DNA of 64,000 nt from Streptomyces antnestii (GCF_004005495.1 NZ_RZYA01000031.1:1-64000); one strand, 5' to 3'. Positions 7,730 through 16,948 are shown, counted from the stretch's first letter. A program made the numbers and translations. Notes: generated from the sequence alone by a model not told the origin.

Positions 7730-9394
7730 GTGACAACGATCACCCCCGACCCCGGGAACCAGCCCGCGCCACGCCCCTCGCTTCGCTCCATGGGGGGTGC
7801 GCCCGGTACGCTCACCGCCGTGCCACACGCTGATCAGTCCCACATCACCCAGAAGGGCGGACCCGTGACCTACCCGGGACCGCCGCGGCCGGTGCAGGTC
7901 ACCGCGACGCGACTTGCCGACCTCGCCGATCAGCTGGGTGTCCCCGCGCCCCAGGGGTCCGCGGCGGACACGGGGAGCACCGGCATCACGCACGATTCCC
8001 GCGCCGTCCGCCCCGGTGACATCTACGCCGCCCTGCCCGGCGCCCGCTTCCACGGTGCCGACTTCGCCGCGCAGGCCGCGAGCCTCGGCGCCGTCGCCGC
8101 CCTCACCGACCCGTCCGGCGCCGAGCGTGTCGCGGCGGCGGGCCTGCCCGCCCTCGTGGTGGAGGACCCGCGCGGCAGGATGGGCGAGCTGGCGGCCACG
8201 ATCTACGGCCACCCCGGCCGCGACCTGCTCCAGATCGGCATCACCGGCACCTCCGGCAAGACCACGACCGCCTACCTCATCGAGGGCGGCCTGCGCACGC
8301 TCCACAGCACCGGCCTCATCGGCACCGTCGAGATGCGCATCGGCGACGAGCGCATCAAGTCCGAGCGCACCACCCCCGAGGCCACCGACCTGCAGGCCCT
8401 GTTCGCGGTGATGCGCGAGCGCGGCGTGGACGCGGTCGCCATGGAGGTCTCCAGCCACGCCCTCGTGCTCGGCCGCGTCGACGGCTGCGTCTTCGACGTG
8501 GCGGTCTTCAACAACCTCAGCCCGGAACACATGGAGTTCCACTCCGACATGGAGGACTACTTCCGGGCCAAGGCGCAGCTGTTCACGAAAGCGCGCAGCA
8601 AACAGGGCGTCGTGAACTACGACGACGAGTACGGCCGCCGGCTCGCCGGACAGTCGGAAGTACCCGTCGTCACCTTCTCCGCCGAGGGCCACCCCGACGC
8701 CGACTGGCGCGCCGAGGACGTCGAGGTCGGCCCGTTCGACTCCACGTTCGTGGCCGTCGGCCCCAAGGGCGAGCGGATCACCGCCAAGTCCCCCCTCGCC
8801 GGCCCGTTCAACGTGGCCAACGCGCTCGCCGCGATCGTCTCCCTCGCCGTCGCGGGCGTCGACCCGCAGACGGCCGCCGACGGCGTCGCCGCCGTACCGG
8901 GCGTCCCCGGCCGCCTGGAGCGCGTCGACGCCGGCCAGCCCTACCTCGCGGTCGTCGACTACGCCCACAAGACCGACGCCGTCGAGTCCGTGCTGCGCGC
9001 CCTGCGCAAGGTCACCGAGAACAAGCTGCACATCGTGCTCGGCTGCGGCGGCGACCGCGACGTCACCAAGCGCATGCCGATGGGCGCGGCCGCCGCCCGG
9101 CTCGCCGACACCGCCGTACTGACGTCGGACAACCCCCGCTCCGAGGACCCCCTCGCGATCCTCGCCACGATGCTCGCGGGCGCCGCCGAGGTGCCGGCCC
9201 ACGAGCGCGGCGAGGTCCAGGTCTTCGAGGACAGGGCGGCCGCCATCGCCGCCGTCGTCGCCCGCGCACAGCCCGGCGACACCGTCCTCGTCGCCGGAAA
9301 GGGCCACGAGCAGGGCCAGGACATCGCCGGGGTGGTGCGTCCCTTCGACGACCGCCTGGTGCTTCGCGAAGCTATCCAGCAAACCCAGGGATGA
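7730..9394 (+). CDS. murE: UDP-N-acetylmuramoyl-tripeptide synthetase
   Basis: 554 residues from the GTG at 7730. It adds diaminopimelate (LL-form in Streptomyces, by knowledge of the genus) to UDP-MurNAc-L-Ala-D-Glu. Mur ligase motifs: ATP loop GITGTSGKTTTAYL, the central domain segment EVSSHALVLGRV, and the C-terminal DNPRSEDP that contacts the diamino acid. An in-frame GTG at 7865 has a better ribosome site (gaagg, 8-bp gap) and would give 509 residues, the usual family length, so the first 45 residues are doubtful although their codon bias looks coding. Confidence 0.94.
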   Translation: MTTITPDPGNQPAPRPSLRSMGGAPGTLTAVPHADQSHITQKGGPVTYPGPPRPVQVTATRLADLADQLGVPAPQGSAADTGSTGITHDSRAVRPGDIYAALPGARFHGADFAAQAASLGAVAALTDPSGAERVAAAGLPALVVEDPRGRMGELAATIYGHPGRDLLQIGITGTSGKTTTAYLIEGGLRTLHSTGLIGTVEMRIGDERIKSERTTPEATDLQALFAVMRERGVDAVAMEVSSHALVLGRVDGCVFDVAVFNNLSPEHMEFHSDMEDYFRAKAQLFTKARSKQGVVNYDDEYGRRLAGQSEVPVVTFSAEGHPDADWRAEDVEVGPFDSTFVAVGPKGERITAKSPLAGPFNVANALAAIVSLAVAGVDPQTAADGVAAVPGVPGRLERVDAGQPYLAVVDYAHKTDAVESVLRALRKVTENKLHIVLGCGGDRDVTKRMPMGAAAARLADTAVLTSDNPRSEDPLAILATMLAGAAEVPAHERGEVQVFEDRAAAIAAVVARAQPGDTVLVAGKGHEQGQDIAGVVRPFDDRLVLREAIQQTQG

Positions 9395-9398
9395 AGTT

Positions 9399-10814
9399 GT
9401 GATCGCCCTCTCCCTCGCCGAGATCGCCAGAGTCGTCGGCGGGCAGACGTACGACATACCGGATCCGTCGGTCCAGGTGACCGGACCGGTCGTCATCGAC
9501 TCCCGGAAGGTCACGGACGGCAGCCTGTTCGCCGCCTTCGCCGGCGAGCGCGTCGACGGCCATGACTACGCGGCCGACGTGATCGCCGCCGGAGCCGCGG
9601 CCGTGCTCGCCTCGCGCCCGGTGGGGGTGCCCGCCATCGTTGTCGACGACGTGCAGGCCGCCCTCGGCGCGCTGGCGCGTACCGTCGTCGAACGGCTCGG
9701 CGCCACCCTCGTCGCCCTCACCGGCTCCGCGGGCAAGACCAGCACCAAGGACCTGATCGCCCAGGTCCTGCGCCGCAAGGCACCCACGGTCTTCACCCCG
9801 GGCTCGTTCAACAACGAGATCGGCCTGCCGCTCACCGCGCTCAGCGCCACCGACGAGACCCGCTACCTCGTCCTCGAGATGGGTGCCCGGGGCCTCGGCC
9901 ACATCCGGTACCTCACGGACCTGACCCCGCCGAAGATCGGCGTCGTCCTCAACGTCGGCACCGCGCACATCGGCGAGTTCGGCGGCCGCGAGCAGATCGC
10001 CGAGGCGAAGGGCGAACTCGTCGAGGCGCTGCCCGCGGCGGAGGACGGGGGCACCGCGATCCTCAACGCGGACGACCCCCTGGTCCGCGCGATGACCTCC
10101 CGCACGAAGGCGAAGGTGCTGCTCTTCGGAGAGGCCGCCGACGCCGACGTACGTGCCGAGAATGTCCGTCTCACGGAGAACGGACAGCCTTCCTTCAGCC
10201 TTCGCACACCCACCGGGTGCAGTGACGTGACCTTGCGCCTGTACGGTGAGCACCACGTGTCGAACGCGCTCGCCGCGGCCGCCGTCGCCCATGACCTTGG
10301 CATGTCCGTGGAGGAGATCGCCCTCGCGCTCTCCGAGGCGGGCACCCTGTCCCGCTGGCGTATGGAGGTCACCGAGCGCCCGGACGGCGTGACGGTCGTC
10401 AACGACGCCTACAACGCGAACCCCGAGTCCATGCGAGCCGCCCTGCGCGCGCTCGCGGCGATGGGACGGGGACGCCGTACATGGGCGGTGCTCGGTCAGA
10501 TGGCCGAGCTCGGGGACGAGGCGCTGGCCGAGCACGACGCGGTCGGACGGCTCGCCGTCCGGCTCAACGTCAGCAAGCTCGTGGCAGTCGGGGGCAGGGA
10601 AGCTTCCTGGCTGCGACTGGGCGCCTATAACGAGGGTTCGTGGGGTGAGGAGTCGGTGCACGTGTCCGACGCACAGGCGGCTGTCGACCTGTTGCGCAGC
10701 GAGCTGCGCCCGGGAGACGTCGTGCTCGTGAAGGCCTCCAGGTCGGTGGGCCTGGAGAGCGTGGCACAGGCGCTGCTCGACAGCGGCATCGACGCCGGGG
10801 CTGATGCCCGATGA
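9399..10814 (+). CDS. murF: UDP-N-acetylmuramoyl-tripeptide--D-alanyl-D-alanine ligase
   Basis: 471 residues. It completes the UDP-MurNAc-pentapeptide by adding D-Ala-D-Ala, using ATP in the cytoplasm. The Mur ligase P-loop ALTGSAGKTSTKDL, the segment VLEMGARGLGHI and the C-terminal VNDAYNANPESM are characteristic. The GTG start lies 4 bp after the murE stop and the 3' end overlaps mraY by 4 bp, so it is tightly embedded in the operon. Confidence 0.96.
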   Translation: MIALSLAEIARVVGGQTYDIPDPSVQVTGPVVIDSRKVTDGSLFAAFAGERVDGHDYAADVIAAGAAAVLASRPVGVPAIVVDDVQAALGALARTVVERLGATLVALTGSAGKTSTKDLIAQVLRRKAPTVFTPGSFNNEIGLPLTALSATDETRYLVLEMGARGLGHIRYLTDLTPPKIGVVLNVGTAHIGEFGGREQIAEAKGELVEALPAAEDGGTAILNADDPLVRAMTSRTKAKVLLFGEAADADVRAENVRLTENGQPSFSLRTPTGCSDVTLRLYGEHHVSNALAAAAVAHDLGMSVEEIALALSEAGTLSRWRMEVTERPDGVTVVNDAYNANPESMRAALRALAAMGRGRRTWAVLGQMAELGDEALAEHDAVGRLAVRLNVSKLVAVGGREASWLRLGAYNEGSWGEESVHVSDAQAAVDLLRSELRPGDVVLVKASRSVGLESVAQALLDSGIDAGADAR

Positions 10815-11884
10815 TGAAGCAGATCCTCTTCGCGGGCGTGATCGGGCTCTTCCTGACCCTGATCGGGACGCCCCTGCTGATCAAGCTGCTTGCGCGCAAG
10901 GGTTACGGCCAGTACATCCGTGACGACGGCCCGCGCGAGCACCACGCCAAGCGCGGTACGCCGACGATGGGTGGTATCGCCTTCATCCTGGCGACGCTGA
11001 TCGCGTACTTCATGAGCAAGATCATCACCGGCGCCTCGCCGACCCTCTCGGGTCTGCTGGTGCTCGGCCTGATGAGCGGCATGGGTCTGGTCGGCTTCCT
11101 CGACGACTACATCAAGATCGTCAAGCGCCGTTCGCTCGGCCTGCGGGCCAAGGCGAAGATGGCCGGACAGCTGACCGTCGGCATCGCCTTCGCGGTGCTC
11201 TCGCTCCAGTTCGCCGACAACCGCGGCAACACCCCGGCCTCCACGAAGCTCTCCTTCGTCCAGGACTTCGGCTGGACGATCGGCCCGGTCCTGTTCGTGG
11301 TCTGGGCGCTGTTCATGATCCTCGCGATGTCGAACGGCGTGAACCTCACGGACGGCCTCGACGGCCTCGCCACCGGCGCCTCCGTGATGGTCTTCGGCGC
11401 GTACACCTTCATCGGTGTCTGGCAGTTCCAGGAGTCCTGCGCCAACGCGCAGACCCTCACCAACCCCGCCGCCTGTTTCGAGGTCAGAGACCCACTCGAC
11501 CTAGCGGTGGTCGCGTCCGCCCTGATGGGCGCCTGCTTCGGCTTCCTGTGGTGGAACACCTCACCCGCCAAGATCTTCATGGGTGACACCGGTTCGCTCG
11601 CCCTCGGCGGCGCCCTCGTGGGCCTGGCGATCTGCTCCCGCACGGAGTTCCTGCTCGCCCTGCTCGGCGGCCTCTTCGTCCTGATCACCATGTCCGTGGT
11701 CATTCAGGTCGGCGCGTTCCGCCTCACCGGCAGGCGCGTCTTCCGGATGGCACCGCTGCATCACCACTTCGAACTCAAGGGGTGGTCCGAAATCCTTGTG
11801 GTGGTCCGCTTCTGGATCATCCAGGGCATGTGCGTGATCGTCGGCCTCGGTCTCTTCTACGCGGGATGGGCAGCGGACAAGTGA
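10811..11884 (+). CDS. mraY: Phospho-N-acetylmuramoyl-pentapeptide transferase
   Basis: 357 residues, polytopic membrane protein with about ten hydrophobic segments. It transfers phospho-MurNAc-pentapeptide to undecaprenyl phosphate, forming lipid I. Recognisable motifs: DDGPREHHAKRGTPTMGG near the N-terminus, NLTDGLDGLATG, the Mg-binding MGDTGSLALGG, and the HHHFELKGWSE loop. The start overlaps the murF stop as ATGA and the end overlaps murD as GTGA. Confidence 0.97.
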   Translation: MMKQILFAGVIGLFLTLIGTPLLIKLLARKGYGQYIRDDGPREHHAKRGTPTMGGIAFILATLIAYFMSKIITGASPTLSGLLVLGLMSGMGLVGFLDDYIKIVKRRSLGLRAKAKMAGQLTVGIAFAVLSLQFADNRGNTPASTKLSFVQDFGWTIGPVLFVVWALFMILAMSNGVNLTDGLDGLATGASVMVFGAYTFIGVWQFQESCANAQTLTNPAACFEVRDPLDLAVVASALMGACFGFLWWNTSPAKIFMGDTGSLALGGALVGLAICSRTEFLLALLGGLFVLITMSVVIQVGAFRLTGRRVFRMAPLHHHFELKGWSEILVVVRFWIIQGMCVIVGLGLFYAGWAADK

Positions 11885-13305
11885 CACCTGTGTCCCCCTG
11901 GCAGGGCATGAACATCACCGTCGCCGGTCTCGGCGTGAGCGGCGTCAGCGCCGCCCGCGCCCTGGCCGGCCTCGGCGCTTCGGTCACCGTCGTGGACGGC
12001 GGCGACAGCGAGACGCACCGCGCCAAGGCCGCCGAACTCGCCGGAATCGGCGTCGTGGCCCGCCTCGGGGACGCCGAGACCCTCCCCGACGGCACCGAAC
12101 TCGTCGTCACGTCGCCGGGCTGGAAGCCCTCGTCACCGCTCTTCGCGGCGGCGGCCGAGGCGGGCGTCGACGTCGTCGGGGACGTCGAGATCGCCTGGCG
12201 CCTGCGCGGCCCCGACGCCGCGCCCTGGCTCGCGATCACCGGCACCAACGGCAAGACCACGACTACGCAGATGCTTGCGTCGATCCTGCGCGCGGCCGGT
12301 CTGCGCACCGCCGCCGTCGGCAACATCGGCACCCCGATCATCGACGTGATCCTCGAAGGCGACGACGCCTACGACGTGCTCGCCGTCGAGCTCTCCTCGT
12401 ACCAGCTGCACTGGGCGCCGTCCCTGCGCGCCCACTCCGCGGCCGTCCTCAACCTGGCGCCCGACCACCTCGACTGGCACGGCTCCATGGAGGCGTACGC
12501 CGCCGACAAGGGCCGTATCTACGAGGGCAATCAGGTCGCCTGCGTCTACAACGTCGCGGACCCGGCGACCGAGGACCTCGTCCGCGAGGCCGACGTCGAA
12601 GAGGGCGCGCGCGCCATCGGCTTCACCCTCGGCACCCCCGGCCCCTCCCAACTGGGCGTCGTGGACGGCATCCTGGTCGACCGGGCCTTCGTCGACAACC
12701 GCCAGAAGAACGCCCAGGAGCTGGCCGAGGTCGCGGACGTCGACCCGCCCGCCCCGCACAACATCGCCAACGCCCTCGCGGCCGCCGCCCTCGCCCGCGC
12801 CTACGGCGTCAAGCCCGCCGCCGTACGCGACGGACTGCGCGCGTTCACCCCCGACGCGCACCGCATCGCGCACGTCGCGGACGTCGACGGGGTCGCGTAC
12901 ATCGACGACTCCAAGGCGACCAACACCCATGCCGCGGAAGCCTCTTTGGCCGCCTACGAGTCGATCGTGTGGATGGCCGGCGGGCTCGCCAAGGGCGCCA
13001 CGTTCGACGAGCTGGTGAGCAGGTCGGCGAAGCGGCTGCGCGGCGTCGTCCTGTTCGGCCAGGACCGCGCGCTGATCCGCGAAGCCCTGGCGCGACACGC
13101 CCCGCAGGTCCCGGTGGTCGACCTCGACCGGACCGACACTGGGGCGATGTCGCAGGCGGTCCGGGAGGCCGCGAGGCTCGCCCGGCCGGGGGACACCGTG
13201 CTGATGGCACCGGCCTGCGCGTCGATGGACATGTTCACCAACTACAACAAGCGTGGCGACGCGTTCGCGGAAGCGGTCCGCGAGCTCGGCCGCGCGGGCG
13301 TCTGA
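11881..13305 (+). CDS. murD: UDP-N-acetylmuramoyl-L-alanine--D-glutamate ligase
   Basis: 474 residues from the GTG at 11881, chosen because it overlaps the mraY stop as GTGA. It adds D-Glu to UDP-MurNAc-L-Ala. There is an N-terminal Rossmann-like domain (VAGLGVSGVSAARALAGLGA), the ATP loop ITGTNGKTTTTQML, the segment ELSSYQL, and a C-terminal Mur ligase domain ending near LMAPACASMDMFTNYNKRG. A perfect 10-bp hairpin follows the stop before ftsW. Confidence 0.96.
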   Translation: MTPVSPWQGMNITVAGLGVSGVSAARALAGLGASVTVVDGGDSETHRAKAAELAGIGVVARLGDAETLPDGTELVVTSPGWKPSSPLFAAAAEAGVDVVGDVEIAWRLRGPDAAPWLAITGTNGKTTTTQMLASILRAAGLRTAAVGNIGTPIIDVILEGDDAYDVLAVELSSYQLHWAPSLRAHSAAVLNLAPDHLDWHGSMEAYAADKGRIYEGNQVACVYNVADPATEDLVREADVEEGARAIGFTLGTPGPSQLGVVDGILVDRAFVDNRQKNAQELAEVADVDPPAPHNIANALAAAALARAYGVKPAAVRDGLRAFTPDAHRIAHVADVDGVAYIDDSKATNTHAAEASLAAYESIVWMAGGLAKGATFDELVSRSAKRLRGVVLFGQDRALIREALARHAPQVPVVDLDRTDTGAMSQAVREAARLARPGDTVLMAPACASMDMFTNYNKRGDAFAEAVRELGRAGV

Positions 13306-13315
13306 CGGGGCCTTC

Positions 13316-13340
13316 GGGTGCCCGGTGACGCCGGGCACCC
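13316..13340 (+). promoter_or_regulatory. Perfect hairpin between murD and ftsW (possible attenuator)
   Basis: GGGTGCCCGG (13316-13325), loop tgacg, CCGGGCACCC (13331-13340), a perfect 10-bp GC-rich stem. It has no T-run, so it is not a classic terminator inside this operon. It sits 4 bp before a gggagggg ribosome site for a 12-codon ORF that overlaps the ftsW start. Confidence 0.7.
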
Positions 13341-13353
13341 TCGGGAGGGGATC

Positions 13354-13392
13354 GTGGCAGCGTCATCGTCGTACAGCGGTGGGGTGCGCTGA
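13354..13392 (+). CDS. Possible 12-codon leader peptide translationally coupled to ftsW
   Basis: GTG at 13354 follows the strong ribosome site gggagggg (5-bp class spacing) and encodes VAASSSYSGGVR, then TGA at 13390-13392. That TGA overlaps the ftsW ATG (13392) as TGATG. Only the sequence supports it. The alternative is that the strong site is simply the relic of a former ftsW start. Confidence 0.4.
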   Translation: MAASSSYSGGVR

Positions 13393-14708
13393 TGCCCGCC
13401 GGCAGCGCACGGGCGGCCCGTCGGCCGGCGACGCCGCGCACTCCGAAGAAGAACGCGGCCCGGCCGCCCCGGGTCAGCCCCGCGCGGCGGCTCTGCACCC
13501 AGGCCCGCCGCGCCTGGGACCGCCCTCTCACCGCGTACTACCTGATCCTCGGCTCCAGCCTCCTGATCACCGTCCTCGGCCTCGTGATGGTGTACTCCGC
13601 CTCGATGATCACGGCGCTGCAGAACGGGCTGCCCAGCTCGTACTACTTCCGCAAGCAGTTCCTCGCGGCGACCATCGGCGGGATCATGATGTGCGCCGCG
13701 ATGCGCATGCCCGTGAAGCTGCACCGCGCGCTCGCCTACCCGCTGCTCGCCGTCAGCGTCTTCCTGATGGTCCTCGTGCAGGTGCCGGGGATAGGAGTCT
13801 CCATCGGGGGCAACCAGAACTGGATCTCGCTGGGCGGCCCCTTCATGCTCCAGCCCAGCGAGTTCGGGAAGCTGGCCCTCGTCCTGTGGGGCGCCGACCT
13901 GATGGCGCGCAAACACGACAAGCGGCTGCTCACCCAGTGGAAACACATGCTGGTGCCGCTCGTCCCGGTGGCGTTCCTGCTGCTCGGACTCATCATGCTC
14001 GGCGGCGACATGGGCACCGCGATCCTTCTCACAGCGATCCTCTTCGGCCTGCTCTGGCTGGCCGGGGCGCCCACGCGGCTGTTCGCCGGTGTGCTCTCCG
14101 TCGCGGGCACCATCGGCTTCTTCCTGATCAGAACCAGCCCGAACCGCATGGCCCGCATGTCCTGCCTCGGCTCCACCGACGCGGGCCCGGACGACATCTG
14201 CTGGCAGGGACTGCACGGCATCTACGCCCTCGCCTCGGGCGGATTCTTCGGATCCGGGCTCGGCGCGAGTGTGGAAAAATGGGGCCAACTCCCCGAAGCG
14301 CACACCGACTTCATCTTCGCCATCACCGGTGAGGAACTGGGCCTGGCGGGGACGCTGTCGGTGCTCGCCCTGTACGCGGCTCTAGGCTATGCGGGTATCC
14401 GCGTGGCCGGACGCACGGAGGACCCCTTCGTGAGGTACGCCGCGGGTGGCGTGACCACCTGGATCACGGCCCAGGCCGTGGTCAACCTCGGTGCGGTGCT
14501 CGGTCTCCTGCCGATCGCCGGTGTCCCGCTCCCGCTGTTCTCGTACGGGGGGTCGGCGTTGCTTCCGACCATGTTCGCCGTGGGACTTCTGATCGCCTTC
14601 GCGCGGGACGAACCCGCGGCGCGGGCGGCCCTGGCCATGCGGCAGCCTCGGATGAGATGGAACACGATGCGACGGCGCGCCTCGGCGCGTACGTCCGGAG
14701 AGCGGTGA
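13392..14708 (+). CDS. ftsW: Septal peptidoglycan glycosyltransferase (SEDS family)
   Basis: 438 residues with about ten membrane segments after a basic N-terminus of about 50 residues. FtsW polymerises lipid II at the septum with FtsI. SEDS hallmarks are GNQNWISLGG, QPSEFGKLALV, and the C-terminal GVPLPLFSYGGSAL. The ATG at 13392 has only a weak local ribosome site (ggtgggg) but overlaps the stop of the 12-codon ORF as TGATG. It is followed after 6 bp by murG. Confidence 0.95.
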   Translation: MPAGSARAARRPATPRTPKKNAARPPRVSPARRLCTQARRAWDRPLTAYYLILGSSLLITVLGLVMVYSASMITALQNGLPSSYYFRKQFLAATIGGIMMCAAMRMPVKLHRALAYPLLAVSVFLMVLVQVPGIGVSIGGNQNWISLGGPFMLQPSEFGKLALVLWGADLMARKHDKRLLTQWKHMLVPLVPVAFLLLGLIMLGGDMGTAILLTAILFGLLWLAGAPTRLFAGVLSVAGTIGFFLIRTSPNRMARMSCLGSTDAGPDDICWQGLHGIYALASGGFFGSGLGASVEKWGQLPEAHTDFIFAITGEELGLAGTLSVLALYAALGYAGIRVAGRTEDPFVRYAAGGVTTWITAQAVVNLGAVLGLLPIAGVPLPLFSYGGSALLPTMFAVGLLIAFARDEPAARAALAMRQPRMRWNTMRRRASARTSGER

Positions 14709-14714
14709 ATTTCG

Positions 14715-15803
14715 GTGCATGTCGTACTCGCCGGCGGGGGGACCGCCGGCCACATCGAGCCCGCGCTCGCCCTCGCGGACGCCCTGCGCAGGCAGGACCC
14801 GACCGTGGGCATCACGGCCCTCGGTACGGAGAAGGGGCTCGAGACGCGGCTCGTACCCGAGCGCGGATACGAACTCGCGCTGATCCCCGCCGTACCGCTG
14901 CCCCGCAAGCCCACCCCTGAACTGATCACCGTCCCGGGCCGGCTGCGCGGCACCATCAAGGCGGCCGAGCAGATCCTGGAGCGCACCAAGGCGGACTGCG
15001 TCGTCGGCTTCGGCGGCTACGTCGCCCTGCCCGGCTACCTCGCCGCCAAGCGCCTCGGGGTGCCGATCGTCGTCCACGAGGCCAACGCCCGTCCCGGACT
15101 CGCCAACAAGATCGGCTCCCGGTACGCGGCGGGCGTCGCCGTCTCCACGCCCGACAGCAAGCTGCGCGGCTCCCGCTACATCGGCATCCCGCTGCGCCGC
15201 ACCATCGCCACCCTCGACCGGGCCCGCGTACGGCCCGAGGCGCGCGCCGCCTTCGGCCTCGACGCGAACCTGCCGACGCTGCTCGTCTCCGGCGGCTCAC
15301 AGGGCGCCCGCCGCCTCAACGAGGTCGTCCAGCGAGTCGCCCCGCTGCTCCAGCGGTCCGGCATCCAGATCCTGCACGTCGTCGGCCCGAAGAACGAACT
15401 GCCGCACGTCCAGCAGATGCCGGGGATGCCCCCGTACATCCCGGTACCGTACGTGGACCGGATGGACCTCGCGTACGCCGCGGCCGACATGATGCTCTGC
15501 CGCGCGGGCGCGATGACCGTCGCCGAACTCTCCGCCGTCGGGCTCCCCGCCGCCTACGTCCCGCTGCCCATCGGCAACGGCGAACAGCGGCTGAACGCCC
15601 AGCCGGTGGTCAAGGCCGGCGGCGGCCTCCTCGTCGACGACGCGGAACTGACGCCCGAGTGGATCACGGGCAACGTCCTGCCCGTGCTCGGCGACCCGCA
15701 CCGGCTGTACGAGATGTCCCGCGCGGCCTCCGAGTTCGGCCGCCGGGACGCCGACGAGCTGCTCGTCGGCATGGTGTACGAGGCGATCCAGTCCCGCCGT
15801 TAG
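14715..15803 (+). CDS. murG: Undecaprenyldiphospho-muramoylpentapeptide beta-N-acetylglucosaminyltransferase
   Basis: 362 residues. This peripheral membrane GT-B glycosyltransferase adds GlcNAc to lipid I to make lipid II. N-domain loop GGGTAGHIEPALA, HEANARPGLANK, and the C-domain SGGSQGARRLNE and RAGAMTVAELSAVGLPA nucleotide-sugar motifs are all present. The GTG at 14715 gives the normal N-terminus VHVVLAGGG. Confidence 0.97.
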   Translation: MHVVLAGGGTAGHIEPALALADALRRQDPTVGITALGTEKGLETRLVPERGYELALIPAVPLPRKPTPELITVPGRLRGTIKAAEQILERTKADCVVGFGGYVALPGYLAAKRLGVPIVVHEANARPGLANKIGSRYAAGVAVSTPDSKLRGSRYIGIPLRRTIATLDRARVRPEARAAFGLDANLPTLLVSGGSQGARRLNEVVQRVAPLLQRSGIQILHVVGPKNELPHVQQMPGMPPYIPVPYVDRMDLAYAAADMMLCRAGAMTVAELSAVGLPAAYVPLPIGNGEQRLNAQPVVKAGGGLLVDDAELTPEWITGNVLPVLGDPHRLYEMSRAASEFGRRDADELLVGMVYEAIQSRR

Positions 15804-15856
15804 CCCCTGTGGCTTCACGGCGCGGCAGTGACAGAAGGCAGGAGTGTGGCCGGGCG

Positions 15857-16663
15857 ATGACGGTGGACGCCAGCGAGCGGAAGAAGTCGAAGTCCGGCCC
15901 GCCCCGGCCCCCTAGGGGCCGTCGCCTCCGGCTGCCGCGCCCGCTCACTCTGATCCTCTCCGGGATCGCCCTTCTCCTGCTCGGCGCGGGCACCGTCTGG
16001 CTCCTGTACGGCTCGCAGTGGCTGCGGGCGGAGCGCGTCACGACCTCGGGGACCGAGGTGCTGACACCGGCTCAGGTGCGCGCGGCGGCGGCCGTTCCTG
16101 TCGGCGCACCGATGATTTCCGTCGACACGGATGCCATTGCGGACCGACTTCGCCGGAAATTGCCCCGTATCGACTCGGTTGATGTCGCGCGTTCCTGGCT
16201 GCACGGAATCGCATTGAAAGTGACCGAGCGCAAGCCGGTGCTCATTGTCAAAAACGGCGAAAGCGTCTCGAATTCGGGCAAGTTCGTCGAAGTGGACGCC
16301 AAGGGTGTCCGATTCGCCACCGTGTCGAAGGCGCCGCAGGGCGTTCCCCGACTGGAATTGACGCCGGATCAGTCGGGCGCCGCCGCAAGCCTGCGGCGCT
16401 TCGGAACCGACGCCCTGGTGCGCGAGGCGGTCCGGGTCGCGGGCGACCTGCCCCGGGCCGTGGCCCGCGACACCCGCGCCATCAAGGTCCGTTCGTACGA
16501 CTCCGTCTCGCTGGACCTGAGCGGCGGCCGGACCGTCGCGTGGGGAAGCGGTGAGAAGGGCGGCACGAAGGCGACCACACTCGTCGCCCTGATGAAAGCC
16601 GCCCCGAAGGCGCGGCACTTCGACGTGAGCGTCCCCACCGCCCCTGCATCATCAGGGAGTTGA
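15857..16663 (+). CDS. ftsQ: Cell division protein FtsQ (POTRA domain)
   Basis: 268 residues from the ATG at 15857. A basic, Pro-rich cytoplasmic head is followed by one membrane segment (LILSGIALLLLGAGTVWLLY, about 34-53), then a POTRA domain (LRAERVTTSGTEVLTPAQVR onward) and a beta domain. It recruits and regulates FtsL and the septal synthase. The aggag upstream is about 10 bp off the ATG and lies next to a four-codon GTG..TGA minicistron that overlaps this ATG, so coupling is possible. The POTRA stretch (about 16110-16360) uses more A/T-ending codons than its neighbours. Confidence 0.92.
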   Translation: MTVDASERKKSKSGPPRPPRGRRLRLPRPLTLILSGIALLLLGAGTVWLLYGSQWLRAERVTTSGTEVLTPAQVRAAAAVPVGAPMISVDTDAIADRLRRKLPRIDSVDVARSWLHGIALKVTERKPVLIVKNGESVSNSGKFVEVDAKGVRFATVSKAPQGVPRLELTPDQSGAAASLRRFGTDALVREAVRVAGDLPRAVARDTRAIKVRSYDSVSLDLSGGRTVAWGSGEKGGTKATTLVALMKAAPKARHFDVSVPTAPASSGS

Positions 16664-16948
16664 CGCGCATCAGCGCAGGCCAGCACCCTGGTTGGGCACC
16701 GCTATGGCTGATCACATAGGGTGAAAAGAAAAACGGGAGGTTCGGCGTGTTCGTTGAACGCGCGCCACTTGTCGACTTAGTGTCCTGTTCGGAAGAGTCC
16801 AGGGAACAGACACACTGGTAACCCTAAACTTCAGCGTTAGGGTTCGGGTCGGCAGACAAGTAGTCCGGGCCGCCCCAATTCGGCATCAGTCGTCGCACCG
16901 TACCCATGCGAGGCGACGACACGTAACTCGAGGCGAGAGGCCTTCGAC
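16664..16948 (+). promoter_or_regulatory. ftsZ upstream control region with two inverted repeats
   Basis: This 285-bp gap holds a candidate promoter TTGAAC (16754-16759), 17-bp spacer, TTAGTG (16777-16782). It also holds two inverted repeats: gtgtcctgttc/gaacagacac around 16780-16816 (one base bulge), and AACCCTAA/TTAGGGTT at 16820-16827 and 16837-16844 (perfect). In S. coelicolor, ftsZ is known to have several promoters here, one activated in sporulating hyphae. Which repeat serves which promoter cannot be told from sequence. Confidence 0.65.

Noticed and set aside
5473..7815. 780-codon frame antisense to ftsI
   Set aside because: Shadow frame with Gly/Val/Arg/Asp-rich repeats; ftsI is complete with all catalytic motifs.
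16820..16844. AACCCTAA/TTAGGGTT looks like a telomere repeat
   Set aside because: Single inverted pair within a promoter region; Streptomyces telomeres do not use this repeat.
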